Part shown: in pieces, positions 1-12,300 of the stretch | Layout: the number at the start of each line of letters is the position of its first letter | Numbering within the stretch: position 1 is the stretch's first letter | Assembly (NCBI GenBank): GCA_016081115.2 | Contig: CM071935.1 | Span: 53,306,680-53,370,679 of the forward strand | Origin: Rehmannia glutinosa | Taxonomy: Eukaryota; Streptophyta; Magnoliopsida; Lamiales; Orobanchaceae | Length of the DNA: 64,000 nucleotides | Direction of reading: 5' to 3' | The notes under the pieces: model-generated | The model's input: the letters and a program-made list of their open reading frames with translations, nothing else | Database searches by the model: none | Told to the model about the DNA's origin: nothing | Position numbers and translations under genes: made by a program

Positions 1-749
1 ATTTGACATTTGACAATCTTTAATTGACCAGTAAAATATATATATTAAAATATCAATTAATTAACTACTTAATTTCGAATTAATAATTTATTAAATTCCC
101 AAATATTAATAGAAAATATAAAATTAATATTTAATATACAATTTCACATGCGTCACCATCTGATTGGTGGAAATTTAATTTGTCTACAAATGCCCCATCG
201 AGACTTGTTCACGGAAAATATATCTTGAAGTGAGTAAGTCGCGGCAATTGCATGACTCTTCTATTTGTATTGGGCCTTACAGAAACTCATTTGAACTTTG
301 AGCTTGAGAAATGATTGAAGAACCGAACTTTGAGATCTATAATCATTGTTTCTCAAATTTTCATTTAATGTCAATATAGAATTTTTGCAGCCCAGAATTC
401 TTTAGAGGAAATTACACAAAATACCCTTTATTTTAAAAAAATGACAAAAATACAACCCCATCCCAAATATGCCCCACCCGGTCAATAAACATGACAAATA
501 TGCCAAAATTTGGTTTCTTAGTAAATGAAGATTCGCATTCGTGCACATTTAGGCTAAGTTAGTTTAGTTCTCAGTAATATGGACCGTAACCTTTTTCCCT
601 TTGGTAACGGTAATTAGTTGAAAATACAGAGTATAATACATAAGTGAATGGCGTATGGTGCTCTGCATCAGTTCACAGTTCTTCTGCATGTTGTTTTAGT
701 CGGGAAAATTGTGAATTGGTAATTTAACTTTGTGTATATTTTGAACATA
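1..749. other. AT-rich flank, no gene seen
   Basis: AT-rich DNA with no reading frame resembling a known protein and no splice-site pattern I can connect. The stretch around 409-480 has short A- and C-rich runs resembling MITE or MULE ends, but I could not pair it with a second terminus. Confidence 0.5.
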
Positions 750-825
750 ACACGAAATTGACCCGAAACTAAATACGAAATTGACCGAAACTAAACACGA
801 AATTAACCCAAAAACTAAACACGAA
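750..825. repeat. Short tandem repeat, ~23-bp unit, about 3 copies
   Basis: Three consecutive imperfect copies of a unit of about 22-24 bases beginning CACGAAATTGACC and ending GAAACTAAA. Copies start near 750, 773 and 796 and differ by small indels. No coding function is evident. Confidence 0.7.
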
Positions 826-1119
826 CACGACCTGATGACACAAATTGTGCATGCCATCCCTAGGAAATATGATCAAAATCGAGATTTTTATATATTTATT
901 AGACACTTTTTGCAAATTGTGTATTTTGCGGGACCTTTTTGCGAGCGCCCTTTTAGTTACAGTATTATTTTTGCAAAATTGCCGATTTAATATGACGTCG
1001 ATTGTTCGATTTCAACAGAAAAATAAAATGATGAAATCATTTTTTGGTTAAGTCTTCATAGATTAAATCATATATGTATTATATATTAAGGAATTATATA
1101 ATATATAGGTAAAAAAAAT

Positions 1120-1800
1120 TACGTTTTTTTCGTTTTTTCTTGTTCCTGTATTCTTTAATATGTTATATTTGTTGTTTCAATGTTGTTTAAATTTGTTTTA
1201 TTTTTGTTTCTTAGTTGTTTCTTTTTATTGTTTCGATGTTTCAAAATAACTTTTGCCTATTTTTTATGCTATTTTTTCTTCATGTGTTGTTTTGTACATT
1301 GTTTCTATTGTTTCTGTGTTGTTCTATAATATTTTTAATGTTGTTTGAATAATTCTTTTGTTGTTTTCATGTAGTTTTCAATGTATAGATACAATTTTTA
1401 TCTACTTTTAAGCTATTTTTATTCACGTGGTACTTTTAATATTTTTTACGTTGTTTCTAGGTTGTTTTCATACCGTTTTTAATGTTGTTCTTATGTTTAT
1501 TTGTCGTCTCTACGTAGTTTTTGATGTTTAAATACAATTTGTACCTATATTCTAAGCTATTTTTTGCTCATATTGTATTTTCTATATTGTTTCTAGTTTG
1601 TTTCTATATTGTTTCTTGGTTGTTTCTATGTGTTTTATGTTTTCATGCATTAGATCAAAAATTGAATGTTGTTTTTTTTACTCATGTTGTTTCTATATTA
1701 TTTTTCAAATTTATTTGGTTTTAATGTGTTGTTTTATGTGTATATATCTTATTTTTTTTTATAAGATTTCAAGTATAAAATGGATTATTTAACGGGGGCA
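1120..1800. repeat. T-rich low-complexity field built on TTGTTTCT
   Basis: About 680 bases dominated by T on the plus strand, with many irregular copies of TTGTTTCT, TTGTTTTT and ATGTTGTTT. Just beyond, at about 1845-1912, the complementary sense appears (AACAACAAAGAAACAAT), so the field is loosely palindromic at large scale. Reading frames here are composition artefacts. Confidence 0.6.
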
Positions 1801-3470
1801 AAATTTATTTTTTCACTGAAATTTGATTAGAAGAAACATGTTTCAAACAACAAAGAAACAATAAAAAAAACAACAAACATATTTGAAACAAGAAAGAAAC
1901 AACAAAGAAACCAACGTAAAAAATGTCTGGTAATTTTGGCCGGAGCGTATTTTTGTCCAAAAAAAGGAGAAAAAACGTATTTTTGTCAAAAATCACCAAA
2001 AAGCGTATTTTTTGAAATGAACAGTAGATGGAGCGTATGTGCAGGGATTGGGCTTGAAAATTTGGGTATTCATGTCCTTTTCCCAATTGTTTATTAAAGG
2101 TCTAGCCCATCATTTGAATGAGAATCCATTAAGACTTCATGATAGCTTAAAATAATGGCCACAAAATGTGTTGCAATTTGTTTAGTTGTACTCATTCCAT
2201 TCTCGATTTGTTTTTGAAGCTGAGCCCATATTTTTCTTGGAGAGAGACCCCAAATCTTTAGTCCCCAGCCCATGTGCATTGGGGGGGGGGGATCTTGTCT
2301 GCCAACATTTTCTTCAGTTTTTGCTAGCAACTAATTTCCGATTCTAACGGGGCCACACTTATAAAAGCATAGGCATTGAGAAAGAATCCGTATTTGAGTA
2401 CAACTTGGAACTCCTCTTGTGACTAAACTCTCAAGAAATTTTCCTTGCTCGGACCCTCACGCTTATGAGCAAACGGATTGAGGTATTGGGATTAAGATAG
2501 AATTCCACCAATTCCACTCCACCTTTGAAGCTTTTGATAATTCTGTATCTTTCAACTAAGAGAATCATTAAGAGTCCTCTGGACACTCAAATTTATCCAA
2601 ATTACTGTCTCCTTGTTTGAAACTCAAATCTTTTTTAACTCTGATTCTGAATCATAGCAGAAACATACTTTTCGATTATTTCATTCTCTCTTCTTACAGA
2701 ACAAATTAACATTAATTTTCAGTTGGAAACATATTCCTAGTTGGACTATTTCTTCATTACATCAATCAGATAAGATAATGAAAATTTGGAAAAATGCCTT
2801 TCACAATTTTTTTGGAAAAATGCCACTCATCCTAAATCATTTTAATTATATCTCCTACCCTTGTGAAATATCCAAGATACCTCTTTGCTCAAATATTTTT
2901 AATTTTTTGACAAAGTGTTGTTCTCTCCTCTAATCAAACCTAGTTGACCCAGGATAGACGACATTCTTCATCTTTCAAGCAAATTCATTCGCGATTCTCC
3001 CGTCTCTTCTGAAATCACAGCATTTTCCGGCCAGGGTGGACGACATTGTTCCCGTCTCTTGCATTTTTTACGGAAGAGTTCGAGCAGAGGTGTTTCTCGC
3101 GAGCAGGGTGGATGGAAGAGCTCATTTCCAGCTGATTTGTAGATTTTTTTTCGCGAGCTCATTTCCAGCTGATTTCTGAGTTCGAGCAGAGGTATTCTGA
3201 GTTCTACTTTTCAGCTAGTTTGGGTTGAAAATATGGAAAGAGTTTAGTCTTTTTTTTTTATTAATCTTTGTGCTTAATTTGGTCATTTTTCATTTGTAAA
3301 CAATTCTCAAATACGCAATGTATTTGGTGTTATAGACTGTGTAATTTGTAATTATTTGCACTTTAGCACATGTAATGGTTTGGAAGCTGAAAATGTTATG
3401 AAATTATGGAATTAAGTCGATGATTTTGTTAAAATTTGTCCTTTACATCAGTTGGTTGGTCTGTTGTCTG
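1801..3470. other. Intergenic DNA, no gene supported
   Basis: No recognisable protein or RNA gene. It contains a run of ten G at about 2281-2290. At about 2775-2830 the phrase GGAAAAATGCC occurs twice within 40 bases, a style common at ends of plant MULEs. I could not find an inverted copy near 24-25 kb, so it is not called as a terminal inverted repeat. Confidence 0.4.
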
Positions 3471-3580
3471 GTATATAGTCGGTTTTATGGTTGGTGTGCG
3501 GTCAGTACTTATAGTCGGTGTGTGGTTGCAGTTGTTTCGCTGGTCATTTGTAGTCGGTTGTGTGGTTATTGGCTTTATAA
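3470..3580 (+). repeat. AGTCGGT/GGTCG-rich degenerate repeat upstream of transposase
   Basis: Irregular repeats of AGTCGGTTGTGTGGTTA-like phrases (for example near 3551). A matching style appears downstream of the transposase at 6236-6400. The pair flanks the transposase reading frame, so it probably belongs to the same element. Confidence 0.45.
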
Positions 3581-3624
3581 ATTTGTGATTTCAGTTTGTT
3601 ACTGTATTATTTCAGGTCTTAGTT

Positions 3625-6239
3625 CATGCTCAATACTAATTCTTTGGGATGGTGCATGGGAGTTCGATTGAAGTAATCATCCTTGGTGTTTCGGTGGGAA
3701 GCAAACAAAACATGTGGTTGTCCCTGCGGATGTTACCTCTTCACAATTATTGAAAAAAGGCATATCTAGTCACCAAAGTGAGTCGGGATGATTTTTTATT
3801 GAGATGACAAGTTGGCTTACGTACCAATGTAAAAATTCATTGCCACCTTGTCCCATAATAGATGAGGATGATGTACAGTTGTTGATTTGTGTGAACACAA
3901 ACAAGTTTTTGTCTGCTCCACTTTGCTTGGTGACAAAGCTAAAGGATTACCAAGTATCTACCCAATCTAAAAGGGAACAAAATGAGTCAGAAAGCAGTAA
4001 TAATTTTGAAGAAGCTTTTGATCCCATAGGCACTGTAGTTCTAGAAACTCAACAACATTTCATACATGTAATACCTGAACATCGTGTATTACATGAACCA
4101 GCAGTAAACCATCCTTGTGTTGTGGGTGAACAAGGCACAAATATTAATTTGAATAACGATCCTCATCCCGATGATAATAACAGGCTGAACATTTCTACGA
4201 CTACAAAGAAGAGGCTGAATTGGAGCCGACAGACCCAATTTTCTATGATGACTCGCATGCCACTTTCTACAAGTGCAGCAGACCAGAACGGGTAGAGCCT
4301 CCTGTTGAATCTCCACGGCGACATGACAATGATATTCCAATACATGAAAATGATTTACCTCCACCATTAAACCAAACTGCAATTTATAGTGGGTATGAAG
4401 GTGGACCAAGTTTTATTCAGAATTGTACTAGCAAGTCCTTGAAATATTCTATTAGAACTGGCCATAGTTGCGTTGGCATTGAGTCGGCAACCCCAAATAC
4501 GACATCTGACTCGGTTTCAATTGATAATGATCTTCATGTGGATCAAGTGTTTCATAGCAAGGACGAAATAATTCGGCGGTTTCAAATAATTTCTATGATA
4601 AAAAACAGAGAGTACAAGACAAAGAAATCAGATCAGGGGAGATTCATCTTGCCGTCTGTGCTGATATGAAATGCCAACGGAGACTACATGCAAGCAAATT
4701 GAGTGTTGGCAATATATGAGTTGTCAAGAAGTACAATAACATCCACACATGCTCGGGGGACTTAATGAACCACGAACTTCGTAATGCTAAATCTTAGGTG
4801 TTGGATGATCTCAATAAATACAGGTTCAAGAGTCCTACACATGTATACCCACCGGCGATGGTGATTAGTGAACTGAAGCAAGCACTCGGAGTTGACATAG
4901 GGTATGAGAAAGCATGGAGGGCTAGGGAAGAGGCATTGAAACTAGTTGGAGGGACACCTGATGACTCATTTAAGAAGTTGACTGCCTACTTTCATAGACT
5001 AAAGGAAGTGAACCCCGACACTATTACGCATATCGAAATAGATGGAGATGGGAACTTCAAATACTATTACATGTGCCTTGGTCAATCATTACATGGCTTT
5101 GGGATGGCTATTCGACATGTTTTAGCTGTTGATGAAACACATTTGAAAGGGAAGTATCGATGTATGTTGCTCATAGATATTGGAATGGATGGGAATAAAT
5201 AGATTTATCCACTATCCTTTGCAATTGTTGATCATGAATATAATGAGTCATGGAGCTGGTTCTTTGAAAAAATATATGCGAACATCGGTCATATGGCTTA
5301 CCTCATTATCATATCAGATAGGCATGCGAACATCCAGAAGGGAGTTAAAGATGTGTTCCCGAATGCACATCATAGATTTTGCATTTATCACTTGAGACAG
5401 AATGTTGTAGCAAAGTTTGAAAAAGTAGTCGACATTTCTACATTGCTATTATGTGCAACTAAGACTTATGATGAGGCAGTACATCGCTCTTGTATAAGGC
5501 AAATCTTAGTTGTAGATGAAGTGTACAACTATCTTACTTGTGATGCTAAGGTGGAACATTGGGCTCGTGTATACTTTCCTTGACGGCGATATAGTATCAT
5601 GACTACTAACATAGCCGAGAGTGTGAACTCTATTCTTAGATATCTGAGTGAGGACCCCCCGGTGTCACTTTTGGATACAATTGTCACCAAGTTGTCGGAT
5701 TGGTTTTCCAAATGTCGTGATGTTGCTTGTAAGATGAATGGTCCCTTTACAACATGTGCTGAAAAACAAGTGCTGAAACGCGACGAGTTGGCTCGAAGGT
5801 TCAATATTCGAACACTACATCATTATACGTATGAAGTACTAGATGGACATAAGATAGCAGTTGTTGACGTGAATAGAAAGACTTGCACATGCCAAAAATT
5901 CCATCTTGATCAGCTGGCGTGTGCTCATGCTTTGGAAACAACTTCCAAAATTAATTTTTCGAAGTATGGAATGACATCCCCATATTACATAGATGAATAC
6001 TTGTACAAGCATATCCAAAGCCAATATATCCTGTCGGGCATGAGGATTATTGGAATACTCCAGAGAAAGTATCCAACACGATCCTTTTGGCTCCAATTGT
6101 GCGCAGACCAAGAGGTAAGCCACATAAAGCTAGGATAGCATCACAAGGGGGGGAAGTGCTTGCCAAAAAATGCCAACGTTGTAAAAGAGTTGGCCATAAC
6201 CATAGGACATGTAAAAACCCAGCTCTTATAAATGATTAG
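3625..6239 (+). pseudogene. Mutator-like (MULE) transposase, broken
   Basis: Family role: a DDE transposase that cuts and pastes the element. In order: a PB1-like amino-terminal segment (3.65-3.95 kb, VVVP.DVT..QL style); an acidic linker; a MuDR-type DNA-binding zinc segment (4.5-4.8 kb); the MULE catalytic core (4,798-5,700); a SWIM zinc finger (CTC..CAH, about 5,884-5,930); and a CCHC knuckle (CQRCKRVGHNHRTC, about 6,170-6,215) before a stop at 6,237. The presumed catalytic acids are visible: Asp in VDETHLKG (~5,130), Asp in SDRH (~5,318) and Glu in NIAES (~5,635). From 4,798 to ~6,030 one frame is kept but carries in-frame stops at ~5,200 (TAG) and 5,581 (TGA); the C-terminal knuckle is in another frame. 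Upstream parts also change frame. Start is approximate. Inactive as written. Confidence 0.85.
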
Positions 6240-6400
6240 TTCAGTGGTCGGAACTTCTAGTCGACACAGTTGATGTTTGTTTAGATGGTCGGCTACATGG
6301 TCGACTTGGGGTTGGGAATTTGTTGGTCAATTTACCAGTCGGGGTTGTGGTCGAGGCTATGTTGGTCATTTTTCAAGTCGGTTGAGTGGTCGCTAATAGC
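6236..6400 (+). repeat. GGTCG-rich degenerate repeat downstream of transposase
   Basis: Frequent GGTCG and AGTCGG phrases over about 160 bases directly after the transposase stop (for example AAGTCGGTTGAGTGGTCG near 6377). They resemble the repeat at 3470-3580. The rest of 6400-6660 is AT-rich and shows nothing else. Confidence 0.4.
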
Positions 6401-6660
6401 ATCGTGGAAATTTTTTATTGTGTTGTAATATTACTCTATTGTAATTTTAACTGTGTTGTATGAATATTGCTTTTTTTATTAATATTTTTCCTTATGCAAT
6501 GATGTGCTGTGAAAAGTATAATATAGTAACATAGATGCCAATCTAATAAAGTTAACATACATACAATATTAACATAATTCTATTCTAATAAAGTTTACAT
6601 ACATACAATGTTAGCATAATTAACTAATATAATAAAGTGCTAATCACATTCAACATACTA

Positions 6661-7448
6661 TTAAATAATAATGTCTTTAGTTCTAAAAAGCTCCGAACAA
6701 AATCTGTGTCTAAATTGGATGCAAATCCCAGGATCGATTAATGACTCCATGAATTTAATGGCCATCACTCCACAATCACTATCATTTCTTTTGTGGTGGG
6801 TGCTCCATTCTAGTAATCTTCCAATCAACATTGACATCCTCGGGTGGTTTTCGGTTGGCCCAAACATTTCCCATCTTGCATACTGTGGGAAGTATCCGAG
6901 CCAATGGAACAATCTCCTTTTTTTTCTTTGCAAACGTCAAAGTAGTGGACAAGGAGCCATACACCATAATTGTCAACATGTTGAAGTCCAGCTCAAATAG
7001 TACCCAATGATTTCCGGAAACATACGCCACACCATAGACTTTGTCATATTCTGCCTAACTCGATCCTAAGTTGTTTGCGAGATACCAATTGGAGACATAA
7101 CGCAAAATAGTCCCGCTTTCCTGATCCCAGTCCAATTCTTCATTCTTCTTTTGCGTTTTCTCTAATCATTTTCCCAGTGAATTACTTCTTTGTTGATGGC
7201 ATGCACAAAGAAAATACCACAATGATTACAAAAATATCACATTGATTAAGATGATTACAAAAATAAAAAATTAATTAGCACCTAAAATAATGAATCAGTG
7301 CAGGTCCAGCAAGGCAAGAAAGCATCTGGTGCAATGTTCCTCTTATGAATCAAAAGTTATGTCAATGCATCTAGATCTACATTTCATAAGAAAAATACGA
7401 TGTTAAAATTTATTTATGTGGAAGTAAAATTTACAAGAATAAATAAAG
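6661..7448 (-). pseudogene. Ulp1-like (C48) cysteine protease, 3' half of a split MULE cargo gene
   Basis: Ulp1-family proteases cleave SUMO-like tags; in plants many DUF1985-Ulp1 genes travel inside Mutator-like elements. Visible here: the His motif GNHWVLFELDF (~7,000), the strand that normally reads VYDS but here reads VYGSL (~6,960, the catalytic Asp replaced by Gly), and the Cys motif NDSDCGVMAIKF (~6,770). Between HPPQ and NDSDCG the frame shifts by one base near 6,785. The 5' half of the same gene lies at 24,060-21,630, beyond the LTR retrotransposon inserted at 7,449-7,453. It converges on the transposase at 3.6-6.24 kb. Three independent lesions (insertion, frameshift, Asp loss) make it non-functional. 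Confidence 0.8.
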
Positions 7449-7453
7449 GATAC

Positions 7454-8983
7454 TGTAGGTCCCAAGGGGTGTAAGTGTAAGGTTTAGAAGGGGGGGTTGA
7501 ATAAACCTTACCAAATTTTCGATTTAGTCCTTTTAAAAATTCAGAGTTGATACTACACAACAGTTGTGTCCTTGGTGGACAAATTTTAGATAATCAAGAG
7601 AGTTAGTCTCTCAAATGACTCAACCGAGCCGTTGATGGAATAACTCAGTTGTTAAGTCTAATTAACTCAACTGGTGGTTTGTTTTCACGGGAAGACTTAA
7701 CACCCTTAAGTTTGATTAAGCAAGGATTTAGTGCTTGGTTTAGTACTTAGAAATTATCAAGTGGATAGCAAATTTATCACAGATTTAAACAATTAAGATG
7801 CAGAATTAAAATGCTTTGAAATGTAAATGACACAATAAAATTTTTATAGAGGTTCAAGATGGGGTGATTCTTCTACTCCTCTCTTCTCCAACTCCCGGAG
7901 GAATCCACTAGGTATTGATCAAGATACAAAGTGGTAATAGTCCCGATACAAGTCTTGATCACACAAACACTTGATCCTTTGGGACTCGATGCGAGACGCC
8001 TTGATCACTCAGCTGGCTTCTCGTACGACTCAGCTTCTTCACAGGGCAGCTCCAAAAGCTCTTTGGATTTGATCACGAAGCCCTCCAAAAGCTCAAGACT
8101 TGGTTCGACCCTGAACCTTCCTACAATCCTTCGTGGAGTGTAGACCCCTTAATTTTTCAGTATTTTCCTCTTCAACCGATTGAAGTTATCTTTCCTTCAC
8201 AGTGAGTGTTAGATTGATGTTCTTCGTAGTGTAGGCTTGAGGATTGAGAATATTTCAGATTTTCTAATAATTGCTTGAACGTTTTTGGTTCTGGTCTGTT
8301 CTTGGTTCCTTTTTTTTTCAAATAAACTCCTCAGCCTTTTATATTGATCTTTCAAAAATTTGCCCGTTGAAGAGATAGGCTTATTTTTTAAAGTCACTTG
8401 CAGTCGTTGGCTTGTCTTGTTGCGATCCTTGGAATTGCCATTTCCTCGTATGAATTATTCTCCACCTTTTTTAGAGTTCGACACGGTGTAGTGCTTCCCA
8501 TTGGTTAATTCCTTTTGCACGCTTCCTCGGGACCGAGCACTTCGAGAAAGGTAGTATGGAGATATTACTTGTTTAAGTAATTCTCTTGATTTACGTAAAC
8601 GGATCTTTTTCGATTATCTCGACTTGACGCATTTCTTTGCTTTCCCCGGTGACTTAGAGTCGCCTTCCAATAATGGATGACTCTTCCACACTTCATCTTG
8701 AGACTTGGCTCTTCTTGAGTTGACTTGACGATACTCTACTCACCGCATCTCACCGCTTCTTCAAGAGTTCTCGTCTACTCTTCTTTGCCATACTCAAATT
8801 GTCTTGCACAGAGTCTTCCTTCTAGTTCTCCGCTTGTCTTCTTGCATGTTTGGGCGTAGTGACTTAACTCACCTTGATCACCCTATTTATTACAATGCAT
8901 TTTACAACAAGAATGGGGTGCCAACTTCCTATTCTAAGTTTTACATGGCATTCATCAAAATCTAAACAATAAATTTCCTAACA
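7454..8983 (-). repeat. 3' LTR of the Sirevirus-like element (1,530 bp)
   Basis: Matches 20,065-21,624. By eye the two copies differ mainly by short indels, with fewer clean substitutions. The left flank GATAC is repeated after the other LTR. Short reading frames inside are not genes. Confidence 0.93.
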
Positions 8984-8984
8984 A

Positions 8985-8995
8985 TTTCCCCTTTT
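8985..8995 (-). promoter_or_regulatory. Polypurine tract
   Basis: On the minus strand AAAAGGGGAAA lies one base upstream of the 3' LTR, the expected plus-strand priming site of an LTR retrotransposon. Confidence 0.85.
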
Positions 8996-9346
8996 GATGA
9001 TGCCAAAACTTAAATCATTTAAAAATGCAAATAGCAAAGATACATACAGATAGTGTATTTACATAGAATGTATGCGTAGAATCAATCCTTTTATTGATCA
9101 TGACATTCTTGTTCTTTTACACAATCTTTACAAGGTGTATCGAGCAAACATTTGTCTACACAAAAAAATGAAGAATTTATAGCTTTATTACGTAAGACTT
9201 ACATAGTATGTATTTACATGATAAAATACATGAAGGGGTGGACACTACACTTCATCTTCTTCGCCTCTCCTTCTTTTCATCTTGTTCAAGATCTTCTCGC
9301 TTCTTCTTCTCTTTTTCTCATCGTCACCGCTTCTTCTTCTTTCTTT

Positions 9347-12300
9347 TCATATGCCTTCCTGGCAGCCTTCATCTCTTCTTAATCTCTCTTGTCTTTCCTC
9401 CCATAGCTGAGTTTGTCTATTGTTTTCTTCTTCTATTCTTTTCGCATACTCAAGATTACTTTTAGCCACTTGCAAATTTGCTATTTGGTCAAGACCGCCC
9501 AAAGAGATCCCTCCTTTCTTGCCTGGATCTATGTACTCAATATTTTTGGGCGAGGCCTGGTATGAAACCTCTTCCTCCACCACTACTTTTTCCTCTACCT
9601 CCGGGCGTGTATTGTACTTTGGGGTCTTCTTTCTTTCCACTGAGTGACCAAAGAGAGCGATCGCGGTAGTCTCGCCAGCTGTCGCCTTCTTCACATAACG
9701 TGAGACCCTTTTCCCAAGACAAGTCCCAAGCTTGAGCCATAGACATATTTGCAAAGTATCCTTCGGATGCGAGCGTTTTAAATTCATCAACTCGATCGTG
9801 GCTCATCCCGACATCCGAGATGGCATAAGTGTCTCTCCGCTCACCGGAATGCCTCCATGTTCTTTCAAGATGTTCATGACTCGGGCATCCATTCTTCCTT
9901 CCACTTCCTTCATCCCCGCTTCAATTGTTTTTCTCTTTTCACCATAGATATAGCAGAGTGTTGGAGTGGCGAGTCGCAGGAGTTTGCTTTGATAATGTCA
10001 CCGTGTGACAAGACCTTGTTGGGGGTCTCAGTAATCATCAAGGTCACATCCGCGATCCTTCCCCCTCAACAAGCTTTCCTTTCTTTTTTTGTTTCAACAC
10101 TTCTCTCACCGACTTTCCTTCGCACCGCTTCCTCCTTTCTCAACTTCGGATCCCTCCCCGTAATCATCAAGGTCACATCTGTAATCCTTCCCCTCAACAA
10201 GCTTTCCTTTCTTTTGTTTCAACACTTCCTCACCGACTTTCCTTCGCAATTTGCTCCTCCTTCTCAACTTCGATCCTCTCAAGGCTTTAGGTATTCCTCT
10301 TCCCCTTTTTGGCATCATCAAAGGAGAGAGGAACGCCGAAACAGACTTGCGGGTGAAGTCGAGCCTCACGATAGTTGAGTTTTGTCTCGAGTCCGCTGAG
10401 TATGCAAGACGAAATCGGATCGAGTAGCGTTGGACTCACGAGATTAGCTTCATTTCAGCCATGAGAAGGCTGAATTTTATGTCCATATTTGCTTCCGACG
10501 CCAAGATCGCTCTTATTTTGCTCACGCAGCAGCCTTATCTCTCGCAGCGTGTGAGCTTCATGCATGTGCTCAATGTGTTCTCTCAACTTCGTTTTTGCAT
10601 CGATTCTCGGCTCTCCATACCAAAGAGCTTGTTGAACAATGTCCTGAAGTATCTAACTTGTTCCACACGCATTGTTTCTTCTTTGTTGCCACCATTCCCC
10701 GATCCTCACCGTGATGCCTCTCAAGTCGCCAGATAAGATTTGCATCTATGTTGTCCAATCGCACGTCCATAGAGGCCTGGTGCCTCCCATTCGCTCAATC
10801 TCAAGAAATAATGCCTTGAACACTTCGCGAACTTCACCGATTCTTCCGCTGCATCCGATGGCCACGCAGCGTCAAAGTCATAGTCACCGAACGATGGTAC
10901 CGACGAAATGACAGGAGCTGGGTCTATGGTAGCGTGCTCGTTCGTTTTCTTCGACTCTTCATGGAGGTCGGGTACTTCCAGGGAAAAAGGAAAAGATTCT
11001 ATAAAGGATTCATCACCGCCAATCGGGATTTGTTCGGTGATGAGCGGTGCGCATGAAGTTCTTTTTAGAATCGAACCTCTCGCACTTGAGGAAATCTGCG
11101 CAGTGGACTCTGTTTGGTGGTCTCATTGTGAAGTGGACCCGACTTTGCCGAGCCTCACCGTCTCAACAGCCTTCGTTGGTCTCAAATGGTTTCTCAATTG
11201 AGTGGATGGTCCTCGGCCTTATCGAGCGTCATCGGACGATGATGAGATTTCCATTGGTGGCGCATCATCAAAATTAAAGGTTTGACGAGTAGTCTTGAGA
11301 TCGACTTGCTCGTCTGGGAACATCCGCACTGAGTCTTTTGGATCATCACGGGGATGACTCGGCTTCTTCGTCGCTTTCGATCCCGGAAAAGTTACATCGA
11401 GATTATCTTGGGAATCATGAAGCGCGCTTATCTCCTTCTCGGATGGATCAATGATAGCAGGAGGGATGTTCTCTACTTGACTTTTCTTTACCCCGGAAGT
11501 CTCAACCTCCCGTGGGCCTTCATTTCCTCCTACAGTCTCAACCGCAGTGAGGGCTGACCTCCCTTTCGACAAAGGTCACTGTCTTAGGGTCTTCTGTGGT
11601 GGCATCCATTGAGTCTCAACCCCATGGATTGCACTTTCATCGCCTGCAGTGTTAACTCCCGTGGCATTTCCTTCCTCGTGCCTCGATCGCATCGCCAGCG
11701 TCATTAGCCTTCGTAGTAGCTTGACACCTCACCGAGACAGTCTCAACTGCCTGAGCTTCGTTGATGGCAATTTGCTCGCTTCGTTTGGTGGTTGTACTTT
11801 CTCCACTTCGCCTCCTGGATTCGTTGTGGAGTCATCTCGCAATTCTCCGACCTTGCTGCAGTGGAGGGAGGAGTTTCCCCTCACCGGCGCACCACCGAGT
11901 GACTTGGAATGGGGTCACTCGTCTCCGGACTCCCTTTGTTTCTATTGAGTGTTCACCGTTGGGGAAGGTGGTAAGACACCTTCAATAGGGGTTGGCTCGA
12001 CCGGGGTCCCCACTATCCCGCATCGCCAGCCTCCTTTATTGTCTTCTTCCTAGTGAGTTGGAGAAGTGGTGGCAAAGAACAACAGCGATGGCGATTTGTC
12101 AACCACTCCCATTGGATCAATTTCAAATGTGTTCGAGGACTCTCCTGGTCCCTCCATCAATCTTTGCTCGTGAAGGATTCTCGATTCGTGCAATGCTTGC
12201 TGCATTTGCAACTCTTCTCTGGCGGCAAGCAGAGTTCGGATCCTCATCACCACTGTCGAGAAGACATCAAGGAGAGAGATGTGTGTGTTCTGTGGTGCCG

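Noticed and set aside
1521..1792. Small membrane-protein-like frames rich in Phe, Leu and Cys
   Set aside because: Their composition follows directly from the T-rich TTGTTTCT field.
2770..2870. Left terminal inverted repeat of the MULE
   Set aside because: GGAAAAATGCC words look promising, but I found no inverted partner between 23 and 25.5 kb and no target duplication.
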